A stretch of DNA of 64,000 bases from an uncultured Collinsella sp. (GTDB lineage: Bacteria > Actinomycetota > Coriobacteriia > Coriobacteriales > Coriobacteriaceae). Positions 25,453 through 35,510 of the stretch are shown here, piece after piece. Below the pieces are notes generated by a model, which saw only the letters and a list, made by a program, of their open reading frames with translations, had not been told where the DNA came from and made no database searches. How positions within the stretch are numbered: the stretch's first letter is position 1; each line of letters starts with the position of its first letter. The translations under genes were made by a program, and so were the position numbers. Location of the stretch: the NCBI GenBank assembly GCA_900754445.1, contig CAAECW010000116.1, forward strand, positions 7,826-71,825. The letters run 5' to 3'.

Positions 25453-25593
25453 TTGTCTCGGTCTGTAACATCTACAGGGCAAATCTTCCTCTACGTGTTA
25501 CAGATCGAGACAAACGGTCGACACGGCTCACAAACGTCTCAATCTGTAACAGTTAACGAGTAAAATCGGCCCTAATTGTTATAGATCAAGACA
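25453..25593. repeat. Palindromic repeat array A (TGTCTYGATCTGTAACA family), 2 units
   Basis: Unit 1 spans 25453-25513 (arms TTGTCTCGGTCTGTAACA and TGTTACAGATCGAGACAA); unit 2 spans 25535-25593. The units start 82 bases apart. The array lies in the 588-bp gap between the divergent helicase and FHA genes; the rest of the gap is AT-rich promoter-like sequence near 25660-25745 and otherwise shows nothing. Confidence 0.9.
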
Positions 25594-25771
25594 GAGGGGG
25601 ATTTCCGTCCAGTCCAAACCAAATCTCTCAGTCTTCCTGCAATTTCGAACATGTGGCCTATAATGTTGCTTTGGTTACGCTATATATTGCGCAGCCATTT
25701 AATACGTCGCCCACCGGGGGCCATTAATTCCTATCGCCATATTGGCTAGGAAGCAATCAAAGGAGGTATCC

Positions 25772-26734
25772 GTGGCAGCAGAGACGCCTTGCTCGGTCCT
25801 CTATAACGATATTCGCTCGTTCGGCGGTCTTAAACATCTCGAGATCGCCCGAATGCTCATCAATGGAAACTCTTATCTCGGCAGTACCCTGCTCGAGAAA
25901 TGCTCTTCCAACCGCTCGTATCTCACCCGTTACATCGTCCATCGCAAGCCTGACCAGTGCGCGCCCTCCATCTACAGCGACTTTACCGTCACCACGCTCA
26001 ACCTTTCCTCGGCAATCTGCAGCAAGCTCGGCGGCGGCGAGTCCGCCTATCGGGCAATCGCCGAGCACGATCGCGGTCCGGCCGCCAACGAAATGATGTC
26101 GGCTCTCGCCAGCTACAAGCTGGACAGCCGCCTATATGCAAATGCCCTCAATCGCATCGACAACTTTGACGGCAATGCCGTGCGCGAGAAAAGCACGCTT
26201 TACCTTATGCTCTTTGTGGCAACGGGGGCGCTCGCCGATCCCGTTCAGGGCGTGGCCACCGTCGAGCGCTTTTGCGACAGCAAGACGGGCGAGCACTTTG
26301 GCACCACCGAAACTACCGTCGGACGTGGCTTTATGAGCAGCCTGGAGCAGCCGCGCACCGTCGCCCCCAACCTCGGTCTGCTCAGAACCCATGCCGACAA
26401 CTGCGCCGGCATGCAAATCCATCCCCTCACACGCGATCCGCGCGGCACCGTGATTGGTTCTTTGCCCAAAACCTCGCCCAGCATCACCGATGTGGGCGCC
26501 GACGCATCGCGCGAGCATCTTCGCATTTGGCTTGAGGGTGAGCACTGGTACGCCCAGGGCCTTGGGTCGACCAACGGCACAGTGCTCGAATCGGGCGCGG
26601 GTGACGGCGATATTGTGATTGAGCCGCCGCGCGACCAACGCGAGCCCGGCAAGATCTATCCCCCAGTGGAAATCGAAAACAGCGACAGGCTCCATCTGGG
26701 TCTCTACACGACATTCCTTGTCATTGTGGACTAG
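25772..26734 (+). CDS. FHA domain protein
   Basis: A 320-residue cytoplasmic protein. The C-terminal third (about residues 220-320) is a forkhead-associated domain that would bind phosphothreonine. Core motifs are GTVIGSLPKT, the SREHLRIW strand and GLGSTNGTVLESG. The N-terminal 200 residues are predicted helical and match no family I recognise. GTG 25772 is chosen because AAAGGAGG precedes it by five bases; the longer TTG frame lacks a ribosome site. The next gene is a Ser/Thr kinase 171 bases downstream, so this is a likely phospho-dependent partner or substrate. Palindromic repeat arrays bracket the pair at 25.5 and 29.0 kb. Confidence 0.85.
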   Translation: MAAETPCSVLYNDIRSFGGLKHLEIARMLINGNSYLGSTLLEKCSSNRSYLTRYIVHRKPDQCAPSIYSDFTVTTLNLSSAICSKLGGGESAYRAIAEHDRGPAANEMMSALASYKLDSRLYANALNRIDNFDGNAVREKSTLYLMLFVATGALADPVQGVATVERFCDSKTGEHFGTTETTVGRGFMSSLEQPRTVAPNLGLLRTHADNCAGMQIHPLTRDPRGTVIGSLPKTSPSITDVGADASREHLRIWLEGEHWYAQGLGSTNGTVLESGAGDGDIVIEPPRDQREPGKIYPPVEIENSDRLHLGLYTTFLVIVD

Positions 26735-26736
26735 CG

Positions 26737-26767
26737 CGGACGGCGATCGGAAGACGGTCGCCGTCCG
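26737..26767 (+). terminator. Terminator-like hairpin after the FHA gene
   Basis: CGGACGGCGA and TCGCCGTCCG form a 10-bp stem with an 11-base loop, followed by TCTTTCGTCTTCT. It may terminate or attenuate before the kinase gene. Confidence 0.65.
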
Positions 26768-26812
26768 TCTTTCGTCTTCTACCTTCTGCGTCGCAAACGA
26801 CAATGCTCAGCG

Positions 26813-26873
26813 GTATACGTGGGCAGTGCGGCTATCATGGTACCTTACCGATATCCGCACTGCTCGCGTATAC
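26813..26873. promoter_or_regulatory. 19-bp inverted repeat in the kinase leader
   Basis: The left arm at 26813-26831 (GTATACGTGGGCAGTGCGG) matches the right arm at 26855-26873 with two mismatches. The right arm ends 32 bases before the kinase start. It is either a leader hairpin or a binding site. Confidence 0.5.
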
Positions 26874-26905
26874 GTGCGGCAACCCATGCCAAACAAAGGA
26901 ACGCC

Positions 26906-28990
26906 ATGGATACTACCGATAGCGCCTATGGCGACAAACTCATCCGTCTCGATACGTTCGATACCGCCGTGGCGGTCGACCCCAGCGCCGAGGACGACGC
27001 CAAACGTCGGTTTATGACGCTTGTTCTCCAGACGGCCCACCGCAACAACGGCAACATCGGGCACGTGCTGCGCGCGACCAACACGAGCGGCGAGGTCTTT
27101 GCCGTCAAGCTGCTCAAGGACAACGCTATCCTTTCCGGCCAAGCCCCCGACCGCTCCGCCGAGCAATCGGCAGCGCACCTGGCCAGCACCGCCGCGCTGT
27201 TCGAGGAGTACCGTCATCTGTGTACCGTCTCGCACCTGCGCGGATTTCCGCGCGTCTATGGCTACGGATCGTGCGAGGATGACCCTCTCATCCTCATGGA
27301 GTGGGTCGAGGGCACCTCGCTCAAGCAGGCGCTGCCCCTGCTTCCGCACGACGCCTCGGGCGGGCTGACCACCCAGATGGTCGCCGCCGTCGGAAACGCC
27401 GTGCTTCGTGCGCTCTTGATGACCCAAGGCCTCGTGAATCCGGTCATCCATCGCGACCTGTCGCCTGCCAATATCATGTTCCGCACCACCAGCCGAACGC
27501 TCGAGCAGCAGATTGCTGATTGTTCCTTTGACCCCTGCCTCATCGACATGGGCTCCGCGACCATGGCTCTCGGCGACGACACGATCACCCGACGCGCCGA
27601 CATCTGGCGCTTTGCCACGCCCGCATACGCCGCGCCCGAGATGCTCACGCAGGATATCGAAGGCATCGCGGCCCTTCGCCGTTCGCCGGCAATCGACGTC
27701 TATGCGCTTTCGAGCATTCTGTACCAGCTCTACAGCGGTCGCAAACCGTTTGACTTTGAGTCGACGGACGCCGCTGCAACCGGCTCGTTCTATCTCGTAA
27801 AGACCAAGACCAAGCCGGCACCGCTCGAGCCGCGCTGCGAGGGCGATGAAGCGCTCGTCCAAATCATCATGAAGGGTCTCTCAGTCGAGCAGTGCGATCG
27901 TCCCACCGAGCAGCAGATGCTCGAGGTGCTCTTGGCATACCTCACCGATGCCGAATCCGAGGGCCGCGAAGGCACAGGAGACGAGGCCGCGATTGACATC
28001 GACTCCGGTACGCACCTTAAGGTCGACGTCGCCGGCAAGCGCGCGCGAGAGATCCTGGAGCAGGCCCGGAACGATGCCATGACCCGCCGTCGCTTTATTA
28101 TCGGCGGCGTCGCTGCAGTCGTTGCGGGGCTCGGCGTCATTGGCGCGGCAACCCATGGCTTTGGCATCCCCGACTACCTCGATGGCATCCGCGGTTCACT
28201 TGACGACTACACCTGGGATCAGCTGCAGGAGATTTCGCTCAAGATTAAGGCCGCCGAGACCCGTAGCGAGGCACGCGAGATTGCCAAGCGCTATCACCTG
28301 CTCGATGACAACGGGCATATCCCCTATCCATGCACCAAGCGCGTCACGCTCACCAACGGGCTGCAGGTTGGCGCGCAGCTTGTGGGTATCCGCCACGACG
28401 AGCTTCTAGACGGTACGGGCAAGGCCGGGCTGACGTTTATGTTCGACGCGGGTATTGCCGAGCGCAACGCTGCAGCTGAACCGCCGAGCGCCGGCTGGGC
28501 AGATTGCGAGCTGCGGGAATGGCTCAACGGCGACGGCCTTAAGCTGCTACCCAACGAGTTGCGCGCGCTCATTAAAGGGGTCAAGAAGGTCTCGAACAAT
28601 GTGGGCGCCGCCAACAGTGCATCGTGTCTGAGCGAGTTGCCCGCAACCCTTTGGCTGCCCGCCATGGTCGAGCTGTGCGGTACGCAACCGCCCGATTCGT
28701 TTGCCAAGGACTATCACTACCTGGCAGACATCTACAACAGCGAGGGCAAGGAGTACCAACTCTTCCGCGAGCTCAAGGTGAGCCCGTATTCCACGAACGA
28801 GACGATGGTCCGTCAGTGGAAGGGCAAGGACACCTGCTGGTGGGAGCGCACGGTGAGCCCCGACTCATCGGAGACCGAAGGCACGCTCTACATAAACCGT
28901 GTGGGCCACGACGGCGACGCCTTTACGTACGCAACGCCTGCGGACAAGCCAAACAAACGAACCTGCGTGATCCCCGGATTCTGCATCTAG
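26906..28990 (+). CDS. Membrane Ser/Thr protein kinase with DUF6273-like domain
   Basis: A 694-residue kinase. Kinase-domain motifs are FAVKLLKDN (ATP lysine), LMEWVEGTSL hinge, HRDLSPANI catalytic loop, DMGSAT in place of DFG, and TPAYAAPEML for the APE motif. A hydrophobic helix (FIIGGVAAVVAGLGVIGAA, near residue 400) follows RRR. About 275 residues after it resemble DUF6273, with ADCELREWLNG, LPATLWLPAMVEL and CWWERTVSPD. This C-terminal domain is probably outside the membrane and may sense a ligand, which is inference. AAAGGA lies upstream of the ATG. Its neighbour is an FHA protein. DMG for DFG is tolerated in some active kinases, so activity is not excluded. Confidence 0.86.
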   Translation: MDTTDSAYGDKLIRLDTFDTAVAVDPSAEDDAKRRFMTLVLQTAHRNNGNIGHVLRATNTSGEVFAVKLLKDNAILSGQAPDRSAEQSAAHLASTAALFEEYRHLCTVSHLRGFPRVYGYGSCEDDPLILMEWVEGTSLKQALPLLPHDASGGLTTQMVAAVGNAVLRALLMTQGLVNPVIHRDLSPANIMFRTTSRTLEQQIADCSFDPCLIDMGSATMALGDDTITRRADIWRFATPAYAAPEMLTQDIEGIAALRRSPAIDVYALSSILYQLYSGRKPFDFESTDAAATGSFYLVKTKTKPAPLEPRCEGDEALVQIIMKGLSVEQCDRPTEQQMLEVLLAYLTDAESEGREGTGDEAAIDIDSGTHLKVDVAGKRAREILEQARNDAMTRRRFIIGGVAAVVAGLGVIGAATHGFGIPDYLDGIRGSLDDYTWDQLQEISLKIKAAETRSEAREIAKRYHLLDDNGHIPYPCTKRVTLTNGLQVGAQLVGIRHDELLDGTGKAGLTFMFDAGIAERNAAAEPPSAGWADCELREWLNGDGLKLLPNELRALIKGVKKVSNNVGAANSASCLSELPATLWLPAMVELCGTQPPDSFAKDYHYLADIYNSEGKEYQLFRELKVSPYSTNETMVRQWKGKDTCWWERTVSPDSSETEGTLYINRVGHDGDAFTYATPADKPNKRTCVIPGFCI

Positions 28991-29030
28991 GCGGCGGGCG
29001 TCTTGCCGTGATGGGACCCCTTTCCGGCAA

Positions 29031-29250
29031 TTGTCTTGATCTGTAACACTAGCTCGGCAGACACAGGTCTAGATGTTACAGAACGAGATGTTAGTTTTCG
29101 GCCGATTTCTATGTCTTGATCTGTAACAGTTAGAGGTCATATTTCCCGCCAGATGTTACAGATTGAGACATTAAGTTTCCTGCCAACTGTTTGTCTTGAT
29201 CTGTAACAAATACCCGGCAAAACGGGGTCTAGCTGTTACAGAACGAGACA
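29031..29250. repeat. Palindromic repeat array B, 3 tandem units
   Basis: Units at 29031-29089, 29112-29170 and 29191-29250, starting 81 and 79 bases apart. Each has a TGTCTTGATCTGTAACA left arm and a TGTTACAGAWYGAGAYR-type right arm. They occupy most of the 400-bp gap between the kinase and the LPxTG gene. Confidence 0.92.
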
Positions 29251-29390
29251 TTAGCTTGCCAAGAACTTCGACTCATAAATGTGACTCAAGTGTGTCGACA
29301 TTTCCTTGCCAATGTTGCGCAACAGGAACCCTTTCGGCGGTTGTAACGTACGAATTGTCATAGGTACCCCTTCAACGATTGGGAGAAGAA

Positions 29391-32300
29391 ATGGCAAAGT
29401 ACGCACCTAAACACTTGGAAGTCTCAGGCGGCGCCGAGTCTCGCCCCACATTCTCGGGCCATAAGGCAACACGACTCGCCATCACCGCGGCAACCACCAT
29501 CGCTATGACTGGCTCGTCGCTGCTCGCGCCGTTCTCGGCATTTGCCAACGATGTGAGTGATACCACGGCACAGGACGCGATCATGTCCCCGCTTGCCGTC
29601 CGCGCCGGCGAGGCGGCAGGCTCCGCAGTAAAGGCAAACGCCCAGAAGATTGCCGACTTGCAGGCCGCAATCGACGTCGCAAAGGCCGCCGAGGCAGACG
29701 CCAAATCCGACTACGACACGGCGGCTGCCCCCTATACCGAAAAGCAGGTGGCACGCGACAACGCCCAGACCGCCTACGACGCCTCCGTCTCCGATAATTC
29801 GCAGGCAGAAGCCGCCGCGCGTGCCGAATACGCCCGTCAGCTCGACGAAAGCGTCAAGGCGGCTGACAGCGCCAGCGCCACGCTGAAGGATGCCCGGAGC
29901 AAGCTCGATGCTGCCAAGGCCGATGCCGAGAGCAAGGCAAAGGCACTCGACTCCGCAAAGCAGTCGGCAGCCGATGCGCAGGCCAAGCTCGAGGCAGCCC
30001 AGAAGGCAGCCGCCAACGCAACGCCGGAGGAAATCAAGGTCGCCGAGCAGGCTGCCGCAGATGCGCAGGCCGCTCTGAACCAAGCAAAGGCTGCGAAGGC
30101 CGCTGCCGATTCCGCGCTCGCCGATGCCCAACAGGCTCAGAGCGCCGCGCAGAGTGCTTACGACGAGGCGGCAGGCACGCTGGCTTCCGCTCAGCAGGAA
30201 AAGACCGCCGCGGATGGTAAGGCGGCTGAGGCACAGGCGGCATACGACAGCGCACAAGCCGATTTGGCGGCCGCAAAGGCAGGCGCCGCTGGCCCGGAGT
30301 ATGATGCCGCTCAGGCAAAGGTCGATGCTGCCCAAAGCGCACTCGACCAGGCGAAGCAGCAGCAGGCGGCTGCCGAAGCAGGCCTTTCTCAGGCAAATAG
30401 CGACGTTGCATCCAAGCAGGACGCCCTCACTGGTGCCGAAAGCGAGCTCAAAGCCAAGAAGCAGACAGTCGCAGCAGCCGAAAATGATGTAACGGCAGCC
30501 CAAGCGAAAGCCGATGCGGCGCAATCGGAGTTGACCTCGGCAAAGCAGGCACATGCTGCCGAACTGGAGAAGGCAAAGGCCGCTCAGAAACAAGTCGACC
30601 AAGCAAAAGCCGAGAAGGAGCAGGCAGACAAGGCACTCGAAACTGCCAAGGCAAACCAGGCGGCCGCCGATCAAGCCGTTATCGATGCACAGAAAGCATA
30701 CGATACGTGCAAGACGGCAACCGATAAGGCAACGACGGCGGAGGCGCAGAGCGTCATCGGCTTCTACCAGTCCATCGGTGCCAACGACGCTGCAAACATC
30801 ATCTATAAGCAGAGCGACTTAAACCCGACGACCATCGGCGATAAAAAGGACGGCACGTCACTCGACAACGCCAAGCTTTCGTTTGGCAAGCTACGCGAGA
30901 TTAATGAATATCGCAAAAGCGTCGGCCTTAGCGAGCTTAAGGTGACGGCCGAGCAAATGGCAATCGCTCAATCCGACTCCAATTACTCTGACAAAACGCT
31001 AGGCCACTCAGATTACGCCGGTTTTGAAAATGCCGCTTGGAACTTCAGTACCAAAGAAAACATCGCGCACCAATGGGTCGATGATGAAAAGAAAATATTT
31101 GACGAAGCTGCAGCGAAAGCCGGCCTTGGCGAAATTGCCCCCAAAGATGCTTGGGATACTTTCTGGAGCCACGGCACCGAATTCGGAAAGCAAGAGGTGG
31201 GCTTTGGCACCGTCGGCCACTATTTGAATATCGTACAGCCTGACGCCAAAACCATGGGATACGGCATCAACTCGCGCGGAACCCTTTTTCCGTATGTATT
31301 CGTGTTGGAGATCGACAACAATTACGGTTCGCACGAGAAAGAATACTCAATCGATGAACTCGAGAGTCTCTTCGATCAGTATCAGCTGAGTCTTTCCAAA
31401 GCCAGCGAAAAACTCGCCGCCGCAAAGACGGACCTTGAGCAAAAGCGCAGCGCAGCGGCATCGAAAGCCGATGCCGTAAAGGTAGCAGAGACCCTCGTCG
31501 CTCAAAAGCAAGAAGGCGTTGATACCGCGAACAGCAACCTTGCCACCGAAAATGGCAACGTGGCCGATGCCGCTGCCACGGTCGCTCAGGCAGAGCAGAA
31601 GCTCGCCGAAGCAAACGGAAAAGTTGCCGAAGCCGAAGACCAAGTCAAGGCCGCCCAAAGCAACATGGCGTCCGCAGAGCAGGTCGTCAACCAGAAGCGT
31701 GCCGAGCTTAAGGCATCGCAAGAGCAAGCCGCTCAGAGTCAGAAGAAGGTTGATGACGCCAAGGCAGAGGCTCTCGTAAAGCAGCAGACTCTGCAAGATG
31801 CAAAGAAGGAACTTGCCAAGTATTCGGCCGATGTTGCTGCGGCTCAGGAGAAGGCTGATAAGGCTCACCAAACGCTTGATGAAGCCTTAGTCGCTCAGGC
31901 ATCTGCCCAGAGTGCTCTCGAAAAGGCGGAGCGCGACGAGGCGGCCAAGAAGCAGGCCCTCGACGCCGCGAAGGACAACGCCGAGGCCAAGGCGGCGACC
32001 GCGGAGCACGCCGCAGGCGATTTGACCGCAGCGGAAAACGACTTTGCCTCAAAGAAGGCCCATGCCGACGCCCTGAGTAACGCGGCCAACAATCTTGCCA
32101 CCGCCGAGGCGGCCAAGAAGGAGGCCGACGCAGCAGTTACCGAGGCCGGAGTCGCCCTTGGTGCGGCAAATGATGCCATCGCGAACGCCGAGCAGGCGGT
32201 CGAGAATTCTCAGGCCGCATCGGATGCCGCTGTCGCTACCCTCGGAAAGCTCAAGTCCATCAACGTCGAAAACGGCATTGCTACTGGCTCTGACGCAAAC

Positions 32301-32726
32301 GCGAATGATACGCTCAATGCCCTCTTTGCCAAGTGCGTCGCCGCCAAGCAGGCAGAACATAACGCAAAGGCCGCACTTGATGCCGCTCAGGCAGACCTTG
32401 ATGCTGCGACGCCCACCTACACCGCAGCGCTCAATGCCTACAACGAGGCGAAGGCAAAACGCGTAGCCGCCGAGCAAGCCCTGAAGGACGAGATCGCCCG
32501 CCAGGAGCAAGAGGCAGCGAAGGCCGAGCAGGCCAAGATCACGCAGGCTGCCGCTAAGCCGGCCGTTGGAAAGCCGTCTACCGGCAACGCCAAGACGGCC
32601 GCCAACTCGGCACTTCCCACCACAGGCGACAATGCTGCGCTCACCGGTGAGACGTTTGTCATCGGAGGTGCCGTGCTCGTAGCCGCCGGCGTCTTCCTGA
32701 CTGACAAGAAGCGTCGTCAGGAGTAA
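29391..32726 (+). CDS. LPxTG-anchored coiled-coil surface protein with CAP domain
   Basis: A cell-wall-anchored protein of 1111 residues. A long signal peptide ends near SAFAN (about residue 48). Residues 75-450 are an Ala/Lys/Glu/Asp-rich alpha-helical coiled coil. Residues 455-645 form a CAP/SCP-like domain (SFGKLREINEYRKSVGL, SDYAGFENAAWNFSTKENIAHQW, VGFGTVGHYLNIVQP). A second coiled coil runs to about residue 1040. The C-terminus has LPTTGDN near residue 1075, a hydrophobic helix and KKRRQE, the sortase A signal. ATG 29391 has GGGAGAAG upstream. The CAP domain held between two rods suggests display away from the wall; adhesion or host interaction is inference. No sortase gene is in the window. 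Confidence 0.87.
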   Translation: MAKYAPKHLEVSGGAESRPTFSGHKATRLAITAATTIAMTGSSLLAPFSAFANDVSDTTAQDAIMSPLAVRAGEAAGSAVKANAQKIADLQAAIDVAKAAEADAKSDYDTAAAPYTEKQVARDNAQTAYDASVSDNSQAEAAARAEYARQLDESVKAADSASATLKDARSKLDAAKADAESKAKALDSAKQSAADAQAKLEAAQKAAANATPEEIKVAEQAAADAQAALNQAKAAKAAADSALADAQQAQSAAQSAYDEAAGTLASAQQEKTAADGKAAEAQAAYDSAQADLAAAKAGAAGPEYDAAQAKVDAAQSALDQAKQQQAAAEAGLSQANSDVASKQDALTGAESELKAKKQTVAAAENDVTAAQAKADAAQSELTSAKQAHAAELEKAKAAQKQVDQAKAEKEQADKALETAKANQAAADQAVIDAQKAYDTCKTATDKATTAEAQSVIGFYQSIGANDAANIIYKQSDLNPTTIGDKKDGTSLDNAKLSFGKLREINEYRKSVGLSELKVTAEQMAIAQSDSNYSDKTLGHSDYAGFENAAWNFSTKENIAHQWVDDEKKIFDEAAAKAGLGEIAPKDAWDTFWSHGTEFGKQEVGFGTVGHYLNIVQPDAKTMGYGINSRGTLFPYVFVLEIDNNYGSHEKEYSIDELESLFDQYQLSLSKASEKLAAAKTDLEQKRSAAASKADAVKVAETLVAQKQEGVDTANSNLATENGNVADAAATVAQAEQKLAEANGKVAEAEDQVKAAQSNMASAEQVVNQKRAELKASQEQAAQSQKKVDDAKAEALVKQQTLQDAKKELAKYSADVAAAQEKADKAHQTLDEALVAQASAQSALEKAERDEAAKKQALDAAKDNAEAKAATAEHAAGDLTAAENDFASKKAHADALSNAANNLATAEAAKKEADAAVTEAGVALGAANDAIANAEQAVENSQAASDAAVATLGKLKSINVENGIATGSDANANDTLNALFAKCVAAKQAEHNAKAALDAAQADLDAATPTYTAALNAYNEAKAKRVAAEQALKDEIARQEQEAAKAEQAKITQAAAKPAVGKPSTGNAKTAANSALPTTGDNAALTGETFVIGGAVLVAAGVFLTDKKRRQE

Positions 32727-32853
32727 GGATTTCGGGAGGACGGCTTCTCCCCCCTCCCACCGTTTCACAAACCCCGCCTGACATGCGCCGGGACGTCCAC
32801 CACACGGGCGCCCCGGCGTTTTACGTTGTATGGCCGGGGCATCTGCTCCGAGA

Positions 32854-32993
32854 TTGTCTCGACCTGTAACATCTAGGTCCCAAATATCGGTCTTACTGTT
32901 ACAGATCGAGATGATTGGACTGCCACTCAACAGTTCGTCTAAATCTGTAACAGTTATGGTTCAAAAACCGGTCCAGACGTTACAGATTGAGAT
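32854..32993. repeat. Palindromic repeat array C, 2 units
   Basis: Unit 1 at 32854-32912 (TTGTCTCGACCTGTAACA / TGTTACAGATCGAGAT) and unit 2 at 32935-32993. The starts are 81 bases apart. The array lies in the 418-bp gap between the LPxTG gene and copA, followed by the copper-responsive promoter. Confidence 0.9.
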
Positions 32994-33071
32994 GTCTGGC
33001 AGAGACAGCCACCGATTGAGTAGCCACCCTCATCTGTAATGAAAAGTCATACATTCCAACTATTACTAGAC

Positions 33072-33097
33072 ACCCCCAGGGGGTATGGGTGTATAGT
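33072..33097 (+). promoter_or_regulatory. CsoR-type operator and -10 of the copper operon
   Basis: ACCCCCAGGGGGT (33072-33084) is a perfect G/C palindrome with an AT-flanked GGGGGTAT, as in known CsoR operators. TATAGT at 33092-33097 is a likely -10. Binding would block the promoter until Cu(I) releases CsoR, whose gene ends this operon. Confidence 0.75.
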
Positions 33098-33144
33098 ATC
33101 GGCAGGTTAACAATTCCAACACCAAGCTACAGAAAGGAGAAGCC

Positions 33145-35484
33145 ATGGCTCAAGATAAGTTCGATGTGGGCGGCATGACATGCGCCGCCTGCCAGGCGCA
33201 CGTGGACCGCGCCGTAAGCAAACTCGACGGCGTCCAAAGCGTCGCGGTCAACCTGCTCGCCGGTTCCATGATGGTCGACTACGACCCCGCGCAGGTCTCC
33301 CCCGACGATATCTGCACCGCCGTCGACCGCGCAGGCTACTCGGCCTCGCCCATCAGCACGGGCACTGACGCTGTCCAAAGCGGCAGCTCGCAGGCCAGGT
33401 CTGGCGTCACCCATATGGAGTCGCCGACCAAAAAGTTGGAGGCCGCTGCCTCTGCCATGCGCACCCGCCTCATCGTCTCGATCGTATTCCTTGTCCCACT
33501 GTTCTACATAGGCATGGGACACATGCTCGGTTGGCCACTGCCCGGCGTCTTCACCGACCACACCCACAGCATGACGCTCGCGCTCACCGAGCTCGTCCTG
33601 CTCATCCCCATCGTCTACGTCAACGACGCGTACTTTATCAACGGGTTTAAATCGCTCGCGCACGGCGCGCCCACCATGGACGCCCTCATCGCCGTCGGCG
33701 CCACCGCTTCCATTGCCTGGTCGCTCTACGCCATGTTCATCATGGCCGACCAGCTAGCCGCCGGGCAAATCCACGAGGCCATGATGACGGGCATGGACAA
33801 CCTGTATTTTGAGAGCGCCGGCACGATCCTGTCGCTCGTCACCGTAGGCAAATATCTCGAGACACGCAGCAAATCCAAGACCGGCGGCGCTATCGAGGCG
33901 CTCATCGACTTAGCACCCAAGACCGCGACCGTCGTGGCAGAGGACGGCAGCGAGGCCACCGTCGACGTCGATGCCATTCTGCCCGGCCAGGTGCTGCGTG
34001 TGCGCCCCGGCGAGTCCATCCCCGTCGACGGCGTGGTACTCGAGGGCAGCTCGGCCGTGGACGAAAGCGCGCTCACCGGCGAATCCATTCCCGTGGAGAA
34101 GACCGCCGGCGACACTGTCAATGCGGCCACGGTCAACCGCACGGGCTCGTTTACCTTCCGCGCCACGCGTGTGGGTGCCGACACGTCGCTCGCCAAGATT
34201 ATCCAGCTCGTCGAGGACGCCAACGCCACCAAGGCGCCCATCGCCCGCATGGCCGACAAGGTCGCCGGTGTGTTCGTGCCCGTGGTGTTCGTGATCTCGG
34301 CCGTGACCTTTGCGGCGTGGATGGCACTGACCGGCAGCATAAACGAGGCGCTCACCTCCGCCGTGGCCGTGCTGGTGATCAGCTGCCCGTGCGCGCTGGG
34401 CCTGGCCACGCCCGTCGCCATTATGGTCGGCACCGGCAAGGGCGCCGAGATGGGCATTCTCTTTAAGAGCGCCGAGGCGCTGGAGAACCTGCGCAGCGTA
34501 GGTACCGTGGTGCTCGATAAGACGGGCACGGTCACCCGCGGCAAGCCTGCTGTGACCGATATCGTAGTAGCCACGCGCGCCGACGGCTCGCCCGCCATGA
34601 GCGAAAAAGCGCTGCTCAAGCTGGCCGCCGCGCTGGAGCGCTCGAGCGAGCACCCGCTGGCCGAGGCGATTATGGCCGAGTGCGAGACACGCGGGATCGT
34701 CGCGCGCATGGTCGAAGACTTTACTGCCGTGCCCGGTCGTGGCGTTACGGCGCACGAGGGGCAAAACGCCATTGCAGCCGGCAACGCACGCCTGATGGAC
34801 GAGCTGGGCGTTACCGTGCCCGCGGGTCTTGCCGAGCAATTTGCCGCCGAGGGCAAGACGCCGCTGTTCTTTGCCAAGAACGGCGAGCTTGCCGGCACCA
34901 TTGCCGTGGCTGATGAGGTCAAGGAGACGAGCGCCGGGGCCATCGCCGCATTGCGCTCGCTTGGCGTCGACGTGCGCATGCTCACCGGCGACAACCGTGT
35001 GACGGCTGAAGCAATCGCCCGCCGCGTGGGACTGAACGGCAAGCAGGTCATCGCCGACGTCCTTCCCGCCGACAAGGAGCGCCACGTGCGCGAGCTGCAG
35101 GATGTGGGCAGTAAGGTCGCCATGGTGGGCGATGGCATCAACGACTCCCCCGCCCTGGCGCGCGCCGACGTGGGTCTTGCCATCGGCACCGGCGCCGACA
35201 TCGCCAAGGAGGGGGCAGATGTGGTGCTCATGCGCAGCGATCTCATGGACGTTGCCCGCGCCATCGAGCTTTCGCGCGCCACGATCCGCAACATCAAGCA
35301 GGACCTATTCTGGGCGCTGTTCTACAACGGCATCGGTATTCCGCTCGCCGCGGGCGTGTTCTTCCCCCTCACCGGTTGGCAACTCTCGCCGATGTTTGGC
35401 GCCGCGGCCATGAGCCTGTCGAGTGTCTGCGTCGTGTCCAATGCTCTGCGCCTGAAATCCTTTAAACCAAAAGTGGCAAAATAG
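33145..35484 (+). CDS. copA: Copper-exporting P1B-type ATPase CopA
   Basis: Exports Cu(I) across the membrane with ATP hydrolysis. The 779-residue protein begins with one heavy-metal-associated domain ([12 protein letters not shown], metal-binding CxxC at residues 13-16). It has the membrane copper site CPC near 415 ([11 protein letters not shown]), the phosphorylated aspartate in DKTGT near 458, HP in SSEHPLAEA and [16 protein letters not shown] near 661. AAAGGAG lies upstream of the ATG. The operator just upstream and the copZ and csoR genes downstream identify copper rather than Zn/Cd as the substrate. Codon use is like that of the host. Confidence 0.96.
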   Translation: MAQDKFDVGGMTCAACQAHVDRAVSKLDGVQSVAVNLLAGSMMVDYDPAQVSPDDICTAVDRAGYSASPISTGTDAVQSGSSQARSGVTHMESPTKKLEAAASAMRTRLIVSIVFLVPLFYIGMGHMLGWPLPGVFTDHTHSMTLALTELVLLIPIVYVNDAYFINGFKSLAHGAPTMDALIAVGATASIAWSLYAMFIMADQLAAGQIHEAMMTGMDNLYFESAGTILSLVTVGKYLETRSKSKTGGAIEALIDLAPKTATVVAEDGSEATVDVDAILPGQVLRVRPGESIPVDGVVLEGSSAVDESALTGESIPVEKTAGDTVNAATVNRTGSFTFRATRVGADTSLAKIIQLVEDANATKAPIARMADKVAGVFVPVVFVISAVTFAAWMALTGSINEALTSAVAVLVISCPCALGLATPVAIMVGTGKGAEMGILFKSAEALENLRSVGTVVLDKTGTVTRGKPAVTDIVVATRADGSPAMSEKALLKLAAALERSSEHPLAEAIMAECETRGIVARMVEDFTAVPGRGVTAHEGQNAIAAGNARLMDELGVTVPAGLAEQFAAEGKTPLFFAKNGELAGTIAVADEVKETSAGAIAALRSLGVDVRMLTGDNRVTAEAIARRVGLNGKQVIADVLPADKERHVRELQDVGSKVAMVGDGINDSPALARADVGLAIGTGADIAKEGADVVLMRSDLMDVARAIELSRATIRNIKQDLFWALFYNGIGIPLAAGVFFPLTGWQLSPMFGAAAMSLSSVCVVSNALRLKSFKPKVAK

Positions 35485-35510
35485 GCTCACCATTAAATCC
35501 ATTTAGAACG

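Noticed and set aside
29031..29250. CRISPR array
   Set aside because: The 80-bp periodic units are internally palindromic over about 60 bases and lack a constant short repeat with unique spacers; no cas genes are present.
33726..35297. Minus-strand 523-codon frame over copA
   Set aside because: Ser/Ala-rich shadow of CopA, whose catalytic motifs are all in the plus frame.
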